Shown piece by piece: positions 46,687-57,700 of a stretch of DNA of 61,474 nt. The DNA is from an uncultured beta proteobacterium (GTDB taxonomy: Bacteria; Pseudomonadota; Gammaproteobacteria; Burkholderiales; Nitrosomonadaceae). The notes under the pieces were generated by a model. The model saw only the letters and a program-made list of their open reading frames with translations. It was not told where the DNA came from and ran no database searches. The stretch is from positions 1 to 61,474 of the forward strand of contig CAADGS010000043.1 in the NCBI GenBank assembly GCA_900696615.1. The letters are read 5' to 3'. The position numbers and the translations under genes are program-made. The stretch's first letter is position 1. Every line of letters begins with the position of its first letter.

Positions 46687-47964
46687 ATGCCAGGACTAAT
46701 TGTTGAGCCGTCCGTAACTTATCAGAAACTACTCTCATCCGCGATCGAATCCGGTGGCATAGAAACCAAACACGCATCAACCGGTAGTGAAGCGTTGACG
46801 TTATTGCAGCAGCAGTCTTTTGATCTTGTCGTAGTTGCCATGCATTTACATGACATGGATGCCCTAAAATTTTCCTCACATCTACGCACCGATTCCCGTA
46901 CTCGGCAAATACCTGTCGTCATGGTGACTTCCAACGAAGACAAGCAATTGCTGGATGAAGCATTTTCTGCCGGTGTAACAGAAATATTCGCCAAACATGA
47001 ACTCGACAAAATTACGAGTTATGCCACCCAGTTCTGCAGAAAGAAAGGTTATACATCGATGCCGGGGCATATCTTATATATCGGGGACAGTTCTTCAATG
47101 GCCAATGCGGCCTCAACAATATTAAAAGATCACGGCTACACAATCGATCATTGTGTAACGGGTGAAGAAGGCATCCAGGCTTTTAAGAACAATGCCTATG
47201 ACTTGTTGCTTACCGACATATTGCTAAAAGGCAAATTGAATGGTTATGGGACTGTCAAAGCAATTCGGCATATCAATGATGAAAGAAAACAAAATATCCC
47301 TATTTTGGTATTTTCAGTTGTTGACGATACCGCGCATATCATCGAATTGCTGCGTCACGGAGCCAATGATTATGTTTCCAAGCCATTAATTCCGGAAGAA
47401 TTATTGGCAAGAGTCAGTAATTTGATTGCTTGCAAAAAATTGCTTGACAAAGTGATCAGTCAGCAAAACCTGTTACAAGAAATGATCGTGAGAGATTCAT
47501 TAACCGGTTTATATAATCAAAATTTCTTAATGGAAATCGCGCCATCAAAACTGTGCGAAGCATCCCGGCATAATATTTCTTGCAGTCTCATCAGTCTAAG
47601 AGTAGATCAATTCAGCGCTATCCATGAAAATTTTGGGAGTCTTCGCGCAGATCAGTTACTTAAAACGATTGCCTCGCTCCTGATTAATTCGGTTCGACAA
47701 GAAGATATCGCGATTCGCCACGAAGAGGAATTTGTCCTGCTGCTTTGGCATTGCAGCATTTCCAACGCGCTGATCACAGCGGAAAGAATTCGCCAATCCA
47801 TAGAAACTTCCCATTGGGTTGATTCGAGTATTACCGTTAGTGCAGGTGTAACTGAAATCAGTCAGTATTCAACCGAGCATTTTTCGCAATTGTTCAATAT
47901 CGTTAGAGACACTGCTCGCCAAGCCCAATCAAATGGCGGCAACCAGGTCGTTGTGCGCTATTAG
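46687..47964 (+). CDS. Degenerate REC-REC-GGDEF response regulator (PleD-like)
   Basis: Cytoplasmic signalling protein of 425 residues: a receiver at about residues 1-125, a second receiver at about 130-245, and a GGDEF domain at about 265-425. The first receiver has Ala51 where the phosphorylated Asp should be and VEP in place of the acidic pair. The second keeps Asp177 (LLLTDILL) and the SKP lysine. In the GGDEF domain the signature reads RHEEEF (His345-Glu348) instead of RYGGDEF, so both glycines are lost and the protein probably cannot make c-di-GMP. The DSLTGLYNQ start of the domain is normal. It may work as a c-di-GMP or protein-binding adaptor. Confidence 0.85.
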   Translation: MPGLIVEPSVTYQKLLSSAIESGGIETKHASTGSEALTLLQQQSFDLVVVAMHLHDMDALKFSSHLRTDSRTRQIPVVMVTSNEDKQLLDEAFSAGVTEIFAKHELDKITSYATQFCRKKGYTSMPGHILYIGDSSSMANAASTILKDHGYTIDHCVTGEEGIQAFKNNAYDLLLTDILLKGKLNGYGTVKAIRHINDERKQNIPILVFSVVDDTAHIIELLRHGANDYVSKPLIPEELLARVSNLIACKKLLDKVISQQNLLQEMIVRDSLTGLYNQNFLMEIAPSKLCEASRHNISCSLISLRVDQFSAIHENFGSLRADQLLKTIASLLINSVRQEDIAIRHEEEFVLLLWHCSISNALITAERIRQSIETSHWVDSSITVSAGVTEISQYSTEHFSQLFNIVRDTARQAQSNGGNQVVVRY

Positions 47965-48333
47965 GAAAGTTTCTTTTTTTGATTGCCAAATCGATAACAA
48001 AGCGCAATCACAACCACTCCACTGAACTTTGACTAACTATGCAGCTTTACGTATAGTAAATTCAGAAAATTATCTTCCTTCGAATCAGAAGGTTCACAAG
48101 ATTTAACTTTTATTGTTAAAAAATAATACTTAACAGGCCAAAGTTAGCATTTAATAAAACAATGCGCCGGTTATTCTGGGAGATGATTCTTGCCGTTTGC
48201 AGCGTCAAAGTAACGCTCATGCATATCAAACAAACCCGATAAAACCATTATTGAGGGAAATTAATCTGTTTAATACTTCATTGCGCTTGTATCAGTTATC
48301 CTGGTAATAAAAAAACCGATAGAGAGGAAATTA
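47965..48333. other. AT-rich leader region before the trehalose/glycogen operon
   Basis: A 369-base gap that should hold the promoter of the treS operon. Near its end TTGCGC and TAATAA, separated by 18 bases, could be a weak sigma-70 promoter (about 48281-48310). An imperfect repeat around CTTCGAATCAGAAGG is seen near 48080. No coding frame or known riboswitch was recognised. A GAGAGGAAA site precedes the treS ATG. Confidence 0.35.
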
Positions 48334-51300
48334 ATGAATACCGCAGAGGATACTCTTTGGTATAAAGACGCCATTATTTATCAATTGCATGTACGTGCAT
48401 ACAGCGACAGCAATGGTGACGGCATCGGCGACTTTCCAGGCCTAGTCACCAAACTGGATTATTTAAAAGATCTCGGCATCAACACACTCTGGCTATTACC
48501 ATTTTATCCTTCTCCATTACGCGATGACGGTTATGATATTTCAAACTACCGGGACATTCACAGCACATATGGCACACTGGCCGATTTCCGAACCTTTTTG
48601 AAAGAAGCGCACAAACGCAATCTAAAAGTAATTACCGAACTGGTCATAAACCATACTTCCGATCAGCACCCTTGGTTCCAAGCAGCGCGTACAGCTCCGG
48701 TTGGCTCTGTCAAGCGCAATTATTATGTTTGGAGCAATACGATTAAACGCTATGAAGATACGCGCATTATTTTCACCGATACCGAGAAATCAAACTGGGC
48801 CTGGGATGAAACGGCGCACGCTTATTATTGGCACCGTTTTTTTTCACACCAGCCGGATCTAAATTTTGCCAATCCACACGTAGTCAAAGCAATTCTGCGA
48901 GCGATGCGTTTCTGGTTTGACATGGGCGTGGATGGCATGCGCTTGGACGCCATTCCCTATTTGTGTGAACGGGATGGAACCAGCAACGAGAACCTTCCTG
49001 AAACCCACGCCATCATTAAACATTTACGCGCCAGTCTGGATCAATGTCACAACAATCGTATTTTTCTCGCGGAAGCTAATCAATGGCCGGAAGATGTTCG
49101 TGAGTATTTTGGTGATGGCGACGAATGTCATATGGCTTTCCATTTTCCACTGATGCCACGGATTTTTATGGCGGTCGCCCAAGAAGACCGCCACCCTATC
49201 ATCGAAATATTGGCGCAGACCCCGGAAATTCCCGGAAATTGCCAATGGGCCTTATTCTTACGCAATCACGATGAATTGACCTTAGAAATGGTCACCGACC
49301 GTGAGCGCGATTACATGTACCACACTTATGCTTCTGACCCGCAGGCCCGGCTTAATTTAGGCATCCGGCGTCGTCTGGCACCATTGATGGAAGGCAGCCG
49401 TGCCAAAATAGAGTTGCTAAATAGTTTGCTGCTGTCGATGCCAGGTTCTCCCATTATTTATTATGGTGACGAAATCGGCATGGGCGACAACATCTATCTC
49501 GGCGACCGTAACGGTGTGCGCACACCGATGCAATGGAGTCCCGATCGCAATGCAGGTTTTTCCAAGGCCGATCCGCAGCGCTTGTACCTGCCGCCCATCA
49601 TGGACCCGATTTATGGTTACGAAGCCATCAATGTGGAAGCACAAAACCGTAACGCGAGTTCTCTGCTCAATTGGATGCGGCGTTTGATCATCACCCGCAA
49701 GAAACACCAAGCTTTTGGCCGCGGCAGCGTCAAATTCTTACATCCGGGTAACCGTAAGATCCTCGCCTACATACGCGAATATCAAAATGAACGCATCCTG
49801 TGCGTTGCCAATCTGGCAAACAGCGCTCAACCCGTCGAATTGGATCTATCCGCTTACAAAGGATGTGTTCCGGTTGAATTGCTTGGCCGCACCGTGTTCC
49901 CTGCAATCGGCGAATTGCCCTACTTATTGAGTTTACCGAGCTACAGCTTTTTCTGGTTTCAGTTAGCCACTGATGCCGAAGCGCCGGTTTGGCATGTCGA
50001 CAAATTACCTCGGGAGATGTTGCCTATCCTGATTCTGCCGGAAGGATTACTCAGTGCATTAATGGCCAAGCCTGCCGGACAGATAAGTGATGTGCTCACC
50101 CACAAGACCCGCATGCAACTTGAAACGAAAATATTGCCACCATTTCTTGCTGCGCAGCGCTGGTATATAGGAACAGAACATCGTATCACTCAGCTAGAAC
50201 TAGACTTAAGCGATACCTGGAAAACCACTGAAGGCAAAGGATGGTTGCCGTTACTGGTCAAACTTCAATTCGATACCGGTAAAGCACAAACCTATTTTTT
50301 ACCACTGGGCCTATTGCTCGGAAAGGCGGCGGAACAGCAATATCATACCTTGTCACCTTGGATGCTCGCCAAAGTCAGACAACACGCACACGAAGGTATA
50401 CTCTATGATGGCTTGGGTGAAGATGCATTTTGCCACTTTTTACTGCAAGCCATCCAAGCACAAATGCGTCTGCCATTTGCTTCGGGTGAAATGGTGTTTT
50501 CCAGCACGGCGGCATTTCCAGAACTACCCCCAAACATCACAGTAAACCGCCCGGGAGTAAGACAGAGCAATACTGCCATCGTTTATGGGGAACACCTCAT
50601 TCTCAAAGTTTATCGGCGAGTGCAGGAAGGTATCAATCCTGAGCTGGAAATGGGACGGTTTTTGACTGAAATTTCACCATGCCAGCATGTAGCACCTTTT
50701 GCAGGAAGCTTGGAATACCAAGCACCTAATGCCATTACCGCCATTGCGGTACTGCATCGCTATATTCCCAATCAGGGTACTGCCTGGGACTATACCCAAG
50801 ATTATCTGGACCGCTACTTCAAGCTATGCATCACTGAGCCTGATCATGCTTGTGAACCCCAAATACATGCCGGATATTTATCTCAGATGGAAATGCTGGG
50901 GCGGTGCACTGCCGATTTGCATCATGCATTAGCTAAAACCACGGGGGACCCTGCATTCGATCCTGAGATCCTATCGGCAAGTGAAATAACAACACAGGTA
51001 GAACGACTCCAAGCAAACCTGATTAGCATTTTCAATTCACTGGAACAAAAATTATCACATTTGCCTGAGCCATTACATGCTATTTGTGCACGCCTGCTCA
51101 GCACGCGTCTGCCCGTGCTGGATCACATTGCACATTCGCAACCGAATGAATTTCCTTTGTACAAAAGCCGCCTACATGGGAATTATCACCTTGACCAGGT
51201 ATTAGTGGCCCATAACGATTTCATTATTACTGACTTCGAAGGTGATCCTAATCAATCTCTGGAAATCCGGCGTGCCAAACAATCTCCGCTCAAAGATGTG

Positions 51301-51651
51301 GCAGGAATATGCTATTCGCTTAGCGTTGCTGTGTCCCTGGCGCTACGCCGGCATTTTGCTGAAAGTACCGATCATCGTGACTTGATTGAATCCAATGCTC
51401 GTTCGTGGGAACGCACTGCCACCAATGCATTTCTAATTGGATATCGAGCAGCAATTAGCGACTGCAGCACTTCCCCAGCCGAATCAACCCAGGAACAAAA
51501 ACTACTAGAACTGTTTTTGCTGGAGAAAATACTGGATGAGCTGAGTACAGCCGTTGCTGAGCGACCGGATTGGCAAGAGTCCGCCATGCTGATCCTACTC
51601 AACTTGCTCGAGCAAGCAATACTAGCTTCTGAAGGAGATGTACATGCCTAA
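48334..51651 (+). CDS. treS: Trehalose synthase fused to a maltokinase-like domain
   Basis: Bifunctional protein of 1105 residues. Residues about 10-545 form a GH13 trehalose synthase that interconverts maltose and trehalose, with catalytic residues in GMRLDAIPY (nucleophile), FLAEANQW (acid) and RNHDEL. Residues about 590-1090 form a maltokinase domain that in this fusion family makes maltose-1-phosphate. The kinase catalytic loop reads HGNYHLDQ (His948-Gln955), whereas the family has HGD; Asn950 replaces the catalytic Asp. The later DFEG motif with Asp967 is intact. The kinase may therefore be inactive or altered. It heads a four-gene operon, and glgC overlaps its end. Confidence 0.93.
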   Translation: MNTAEDTLWYKDAIIYQLHVRAYSDSNGDGIGDFPGLVTKLDYLKDLGINTLWLLPFYPSPLRDDGYDISNYRDIHSTYGTLADFRTFLKEAHKRNLKVITELVINHTSDQHPWFQAARTAPVGSVKRNYYVWSNTIKRYEDTRIIFTDTEKSNWAWDETAHAYYWHRFFSHQPDLNFANPHVVKAILRAMRFWFDMGVDGMRLDAIPYLCERDGTSNENLPETHAIIKHLRASLDQCHNNRIFLAEANQWPEDVREYFGDGDECHMAFHFPLMPRIFMAVAQEDRHPIIEILAQTPEIPGNCQWALFLRNHDELTLEMVTDRERDYMYHTYASDPQARLNLGIRRRLAPLMEGSRAKIELLNSLLLSMPGSPIIYYGDEIGMGDNIYLGDRNGVRTPMQWSPDRNAGFSKADPQRLYLPPIMDPIYGYEAINVEAQNRNASSLLNWMRRLIITRKKHQAFGRGSVKFLHPGNRKILAYIREYQNERILCVANLANSAQPVELDLSAYKGCVPVELLGRTVFPAIGELPYLLSLPSYSFFWFQLATDAEAPVWHVDKLPREMLPILILPEGLLSALMAKPAGQISDVLTHKTRMQLETKILPPFLAAQRWYIGTEHRITQLELDLSDTWKTTEGKGWLPLLVKLQFDTGKAQTYFLPLGLLLGKAAEQQYHTLSPWMLAKVRQHAHEGILYDGLGEDAFCHFLLQAIQAQMRLPFASGEMVFSSTAAFPELPPNITVNRPGVRQSNTAIVYGEHLILKVYRRVQEGINPELEMGRFLTEISPCQHVAPFAGSLEYQAPNAITAIAVLHRYIPNQGTAWDYTQDYLDRYFKLCITEPDHACEPQIHAGYLSQMEMLGRCTADLHHALAKTTGDPAFDPEILSASEITTQVERLQANLISIFNSLEQKLSHLPEPLHAICARLLSTRLPVLDHIAHSQPNEFPLYKSRLHGNYHLDQVLVAHNDFIITDFEGDPNQSLEIRRAKQSPLKDVAGICYSLSVAVSLALRRHFAESTDHRDLIESNARSWERTATNAFLIGYRAAISDCSTSPAESTQEQKLLELFLLEKILDELSTAVAERPDWQESAMLILLNLLEQAILASEGDVHA

Positions 51652-52873
51652 TCCGAAAATACTTGCGATGGTGATGGCTGGTGGCGAGGGAAAACGCCTT
51701 TATCCTCTGACCTGTGAACGTTCCAAGCCCTCGGTTCCGTTTGGTGGACGCTACCGCATCGTTGATCTTGTGCTATCCAATTTAGTCAACTCGAATATTT
51801 TTGCGATCTACTTGCTGGTACAGTACAAATCGCAGTCGATGATCGAGCATATCCGTCGTTCCTGGGGGCTATCACCCATTTTCCCCGAGCAGTTCGTCAC
51901 AGTGGTACCTCCTCAGATGCGCGAGGGACCTGAGTGGTTTCAGGGTACGGCAGATGCGGTATATCAGAACCTCAATCTAATTCGACAGCATGCCCCCGAT
52001 TTGGTAGCAGTATTCGGTGCTGATCACGTCTATCGTATGGACGTGCAGCAGATGGTCCAGTTTCATCTGGAAAATAAGGCCGATGTAACTGTAGCAGCTT
52101 TGCCAGTAGCGCTTGCACAGGCCAGCGCCTTTGGTGTGATCGAGAGTGCTGAAGATGGGCGTATACGCCAATTCCATGAAAAGCCGCGGGATCCAATACC
52201 GATACCAGGAGATTCGATACATGCTTACGCCTCAATGGGTAATTACCTATTCACAACCGATGTCTTACTCGCTGCCTTGGAGGAAGGTAAACGTCGTGGT
52301 GAGAAAGATTTCGGCCTTCACTTGTTGCCGCGTTTGTGCCAGAACCATCGTGTATTTGCCTACAATTTCGCAGACAATCGTGTACCCGGTACACGTGATT
52401 ATGAGGAGCCGTACTATTGGCGAGATGTCGGCACGATTGACGCCTATTTCTCCGCTCATCAGGATTTGCTGGGGCTTGAGCCGAGATTCAACGTGTTTAA
52501 TCCCCAGTGGCGATTTGCCTCCAGTGAATATCAGGGACCTTCGGCAAAATTCATCCACGCAGAGATCGAGAACAGTATCATCGGTGACGGCAGCTACATA
52601 AAAAGTGCCCGTATCCGCAACTCGGTTATTCGCCAAGAAGTGTTAATCGAAGAGGATGTTGAAATCGATGAATGCATCGTGATGGATTACACCATCATCC
52701 GCCGAGGTACGCGACTTAATCGTACCATCGTGGATCGCTATAACTTGATCGAGGTTGGCAGCTGTATCGGTCACGATCGACGAGCCGATGCTGCACACTA
52801 CACCGTTACTGACTCAGGAATTGTGGTCGTGCCAAAAGGGAAATATGAAGGTTATCTGGGCCATTATTTATAG
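51644..52873 (+). CDS. glgC: Glucose-1-phosphate adenylyltransferase
   Basis: ADP-glucose pyrophosphorylase of 409 residues, the first step of glycogen synthesis. The N-terminal nucleotidyltransferase shows AMVMAGGEGKRLYPLT, the SKPSVPFGGRYRIVD block with the sugar-phosphate lysine region, FQGTADAV and FGADHVYRMD. A left-handed beta-helix forms the C-terminus. I chose ATG 51644, 6 bases after AAGGAG; ATG 51638 directly abuts that site. It overlaps treS by 8 bases. Glycogen synthase and branching enzyme are not in the window. The ADP-glucose could also feed maltose-1-phosphate synthesis. Confidence 0.95.
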   Translation: MPNPKILAMVMAGGEGKRLYPLTCERSKPSVPFGGRYRIVDLVLSNLVNSNIFAIYLLVQYKSQSMIEHIRRSWGLSPIFPEQFVTVVPPQMREGPEWFQGTADAVYQNLNLIRQHAPDLVAVFGADHVYRMDVQQMVQFHLENKADVTVAALPVALAQASAFGVIESAEDGRIRQFHEKPRDPIPIPGDSIHAYASMGNYLFTTDVLLAALEEGKRRGEKDFGLHLLPRLCQNHRVFAYNFADNRVPGTRDYEEPYYWRDVGTIDAYFSAHQDLLGLEPRFNVFNPQWRFASSEYQGPSAKFIHAEIENSIIGDGSYIKSARIRNSVIRQEVLIEEDVEIDECIVMDYTIIRRGTRLNRTIVDRYNLIEVGSCIGHDRRADAAHYTVTDSGIVVVPKGKYEGYLGHYL

Positions 52874-52877
52874 TGAA

Positions 52878-54719
52878 ATGGGCGTAAAACGACAACATTG
52901 CATGCCCTTCGGCGCTGAGCTTACCCAAGGAGGTAAGGTACGTTTCCGCTTATGGGCACCGGCAGCGTACCAAATTAAGCTGCTAATTGACGATGAAACG
53001 CCTGTATCCATGCAAGCGCAAGGAGCAGGCTGGTACGAGTGGATCAGTGAACAGGCGCATGCAGGTAGCCGTTATCACTATCAAATCGACGGCGGATTGT
53101 TTGTACCCGACCCGGCATCGCGCTATAACCCTGACGATGTGCATGCAGCCAGTCAGATTATCGACCCTGGGGCATTCGATTGGCTAGATCACGATTGGCG
53201 TGGACGTCCATGGGAAGAGGCGGTGATCTACGAACTGCATGTCGGCACTTTCACGCCCGAGGGAACCTTTGCCGCCATTGAACAAAAACTCGATTATTTG
53301 GCCGATCTTGGAGTGACAGCGATTGAACTCATGCCCATAGCCGATTTCCCCGGTCAGTGTAATTGGGGCTATGACGGTACCTTGCTCTTTGCACCCGACA
53401 GCATTTACGGCACACCCCAAGACCTCAAACATCTAATACAAAGCGCGCACCAGCGTAACCTAATGGTGCTGCTCGATGTCGTTTACAACCATTTCGGTCC
53501 GGAAGGTAATTACCTGCATTGCTATGCGCCACAATTCTTCACCGACCAGCATCACACACCCTGGGGCGCAGCCATCAACTTCAGTAACGCAGCTTCGCAG
53601 ACAGTGCGCGATTTTTATATCCATAATGCATGCTACTGGCTGGAGGAATATCACTTCGACGGTCTGCGGCTGGACGCTGTGCACGCAATACATGACACCA
53701 GTCAGCCCAATATTCTTGAAGAATTGTCACAAGCAGTTCATGAGACTCTCGGCGCGCAACGCCATATTCACCTGATTCTGGAAAACGATCACAATACCGC
53801 TCGTTATCTGACTCGCGAACATAACGGAAAAATAGTTTACTACAACGCACAATGGAATGACGATGCGCATCACGCCTTTCACACTCTATTGACCGGGGAG
53901 CGCGACGGTTATTATGCTGATTATGCAAATCAGCCGATCTATCAGCTTGGGCGATGCCTGACAGAAGGCTTTGCTTATCAAGGTGAGATTTCTGACTACC
54001 GCAATGGCCAGTCCCGCGGTGAACCGAGTGCACAGTTACCTCCTTCAGCGTTCATCAATTTCTTGCAAAATCATGATCAAATTGGCAATCGCGCATTCGG
54101 CGAACGCTTGATAACCTTAACCGAACCGGCCGCACTGCGTGCCGCGGTAAGCTTATTATTATTATCGCCGTCCGTGCCAATGCTATTCATGGGAGAAGAA
54201 TGGAGCGCACGCGAACCATTTCCTTTCTTTTGCGGATTTCACGGAGATCTTGCGCAAGCCGTAACGACAGGGCGGCGTAAGGAGTTCGCCCGCTTTGAAC
54301 GTTTTCGCGATCCGGCAGCGCGCAATGCCATTCCGGATCCTTGCGCATCGTCTACTTTCACCATGGCAAAACTAAATTGGCAAATCCGAACAGAGTCACC
54401 ACACCGTGAATGGTTGGAACTCTATCGTGAGTTATTAGCGATTCGGCGACGTATGATTGTGCCGCGTTTATCTAATGCATGTCATGGGCACTTTGAGATT
54501 CTATCGGAACATGCATTACAAGCCGATTGGCAGCTAGGAGATACCGTGCAATTATCGGTCTACGCCAATTTAGGCACAACTCCGGCCAACCTCACCAGCT
54601 TACCAGTGGGTGATATATTCTTTAGCAGCGAAGCAAAGCTTGATCAGCATTTGATCGCTGGCATTCTCCCAGCATTCGCTGTAGCGTGGTACCTAAAGGA
54701 AAAGTATGAATCGATCTGA
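52878..54719 (+). CDS. treZ: Malto-oligosyltrehalose trehalohydrolase
   Basis: GH13 hydrolase of about 613 residues that releases trehalose from malto-oligosyltrehalose made by TreY. It starts with a CBM48-like sandwich (FGAELTQGGKVRFRLWAPAA). In the barrel, the nucleophile is in FDGLRLDAVHAI, the acid glutamate in HLILENDHN and the third aspartate in LQNHDQIGN. The RxLWAP and NWGYDGT loops are typical of TreZ. ATG 52878 begins 4 bases after the glgC stop, and no strong ribosome site is seen. Its end overlaps the malQ-treY start by 14 bases. Confidence 0.94.
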   Translation: MGVKRQHCMPFGAELTQGGKVRFRLWAPAAYQIKLLIDDETPVSMQAQGAGWYEWISEQAHAGSRYHYQIDGGLFVPDPASRYNPDDVHAASQIIDPGAFDWLDHDWRGRPWEEAVIYELHVGTFTPEGTFAAIEQKLDYLADLGVTAIELMPIADFPGQCNWGYDGTLLFAPDSIYGTPQDLKHLIQSAHQRNLMVLLDVVYNHFGPEGNYLHCYAPQFFTDQHHTPWGAAINFSNAASQTVRDFYIHNACYWLEEYHFDGLRLDAVHAIHDTSQPNILEELSQAVHETLGAQRHIHLILENDHNTARYLTREHNGKIVYYNAQWNDDAHHAFHTLLTGERDGYYADYANQPIYQLGRCLTEGFAYQGEISDYRNGQSRGEPSAQLPPSAFINFLQNHDQIGNRAFGERLITLTEPAALRAAVSLLLLSPSVPMLFMGEEWSAREPFPFFCGFHGDLAQAVTTGRRKEFARFERFRDPAARNAIPDPCASSTFTMAKLNWQIRTESPHREWLELYRELLAIRRRMIVPRLSNACHGHFEILSEHALQADWQLGDTVQLSVYANLGTTPANLTSLPVGDIFFSSEAKLDQHLIAGILPAFAVAWYLKEKYESI

Positions 54720-57700
54720 AAATGAGAAATTACTCGCGTACCTAAGCAAGCTCGCAGGCATTGAGCCGGAATACATCGATAACTGGCAGCAGCAGCACAT
54801 GACTACCCCACTAACCCAGCGCTTGTTACTTACTGCAATGGGACTGGATGTATCCTCACCGGAAAAAATCATTGAAGCCATCGAGGAGCACGAATTGCGA
54901 CCTTGGCAACGCATACTCGAACCGGTGACGATTGTCAGGCAGCACGCGCCCTGGGTTCGCGTAGTCATAAAAAATTTGAATGCCGACGATGACTGGAAGT
55001 GGCGCCTGGAGCTTGAAACGGGTGAGCAGCTACAAAATCAATTCCACCCGAAAGCGTTGCATAAAATCAACACCAAGGAAATTAAACATGTCAGTTATAC
55101 CGCTTGGCGGCTGACGTTACCGCAAGACCTGATAACAGGTTACCACCGCCTGACATTATTTCATGCAGATCAACCCTGCGCGGAACAAGTACTCATCGTT
55201 TGTCCCGCTACATGTTATCAGCCTGAAGCAGTGGTCGATGCCGGTCGAGTTTGGGGACCATCTGTGCAATTATATGCCGTACGGTCGGAGCGAAATTGGG
55301 GAATGGGTGACTTCACCGATTTACAGCTATTATTGGAGCAATGGGCTGCACAAGGTGCCGATATCATCGGCCTTAATCCGCTCCACGCCCTGTTTCCCCA
55401 TAACCCGGATCATGCAAGTCCTTATAGTCCCTCAAGCCGATTATTTCTGAATATTTTTTACCTCGACGTTGAAGCTATCACCGACTTTCACGAATGTGAT
55501 GCAGCACGCGCCATATTAAGAACACCCGAGTTTCAGATGCGCTTGGAAGGATTGCGCACCACCGATATGGTCGATTATACCGGTGTTGCGGCACTTAAGT
55601 TACCCATGCTGGAAATGCTATTCCAACATTTCCGGGAACAGCATATTGCTTTGGATAGCGAACGCGCTAAGGCATTTCGCGCCTTCCAGGCTAACGAGGG
55701 AAGTCATCTTTATCATCACGTTTTATTCGAAGCATTACAAGAATTCTTTCATAAACAAGATCCTACGATATGGGGTTGGCCTCTATGGCCGGAACCCTAC
55801 CGTCAGCCGAAATCGGCCGAAGTCCATGAATTTGAATTACAGTATCGTGACCGCATTGAATTTTTCACCTACTTGCAATGGCAAGCCGAGTTACAACTGG
55901 CTGCAACGGGGTGGCGATCGCTGGAATTGGGGCTGGGCGTGGGTCTCTATTTGGATCTCGCAGTTTCCGTGGATGGTGGCGGTGCGGATGCCTGGGCTAA
56001 TCAAGCGCTATATGCCATTGGGGTGGGAATAGGCGCGCCACCTGAACTAAGCAATCAGCTAGGTCAGGATTGGGGATTACCCCCATTTGTGCCTGAACGT
56101 TTGCGCGAAGCGGCCTATGCTCCTTATATTGCGACGCTGCGGCACACCATGCGCTATGCAGGCGCATTACGCCTCGATCACGTTATGGGATTGATGCGTC
56201 AATACTGGGTACCTGCTGGCTTGCCGCCCACGGAAGGCGCCTATGTGTGCTATCCGTTTGAGGACCTGCTCGGTATCCTGGCGCTGGAAAGCCAGCGTAA
56301 TCGATGCTTGATCATCGGCGAGGATCTGGGAACCGTACCCACCAAAGTACAAACCGCCTTACCGCCATTAAATATTCTTTCGTACCGCTTACTGGTATTG
56401 GAGAAAGAAGCAAGCGGCAACTTCATTGCAGCACAAAACTATCCTGCACAAGCGCTTGCTGCAGTCACCACGCACGACTTACCCACCCTGTCCGGCTATT
56501 GGGAAGGACGTGACATTGTGCAACGCACGGAATTGCAATTATTCAGCTCCGATCAGGCGCGCCGCAGCCAGGTTGTTATTCGCGCGCAAGAGCGCGCCTA
56601 TCTCCTGTTGCTGCTGGAACAGGCCGGATTGTTGCCACAAGGCGTGACGGTCAATCCCGTCTCACTGCCAATTGCCACGCCTGAATTTATTTTGGCAGTC
56701 TATACTTATTTAGCACGCAGTCCCGCTAAGGTATTGATGGTCCAAATGGAGGATTTACTTGAAGTACGCGAGCAGATCAACATTCCTTCCACTACCACAC
56801 AACATCCGAATTGGCGCCGTAAACTACCGTTGTACCTCGAAGCTTGCACAACCGATCGCAGATTGCTTGCATTAGCTGCCGCCATGCGGCAAGAGCGCCC
56901 CCGAATCCATGTCTCACCAAAGCGCAGCCGACGTTTGCAAATTCCGCTTGCCACCTACCGCTTACAGCTCAATCGTAACTTCACATTTGCACAAGCAACG
57001 CAACTGGTTCCCTATTTGGCCCAACTGGGCGCCAGTCATGTGTATTGCTCGCCCTACCTCAAAGCGCGTCCGGGCAGCAATCACGGTTATGACATCGTAG
57101 ATCACAATACACTGAACCCGGAAATTGGAACCCAACAAGAATTTGAAGTTTTCTGCAGGACACTGCATGCGCACGACATGGGGCAAATCCTGGATTTGGT
57201 TCCCAACCATATGGGGATAATGGGTGCAGACAATCAGTGGTGGCTGGATGTGCTCGAAAATGGCCCCGCTTCGGCCTATGCCTCTTTTTTCGACATTGAT
57301 TGGCACCCGCTCAAAAAAGAATTATGCGGCAAGGTGTTATTACCCATTCTTGGAAAATCGTATGGCAACACGCTAGAAGACGGTGAATTAAAACTCCGCT
57401 TCGACAGTGAATGTAACAGTTTTAATGTTTGGTACCATCATCACCGCCTGCCCATTGCTCCACGCGAATATCCCCGCTTACTTCGGCATCGCCTATCGTT
57501 GTTAGAAACACAGATGCGGCCCGATGACCCTAACTTGCAAGAACTTACAAGTTTAGTTACTGCTTTTGATAATTTGCCGCCACAGCAAGCCACTTCGCCG
57601 GATAAAATCCTGGAACGACGCCGAGATCAGGAATTGTTCAAAAAACGCCTAGCCGCGTTAATGGAAATTTCAATTCCGATCAAACAAATGCTAACCGACA

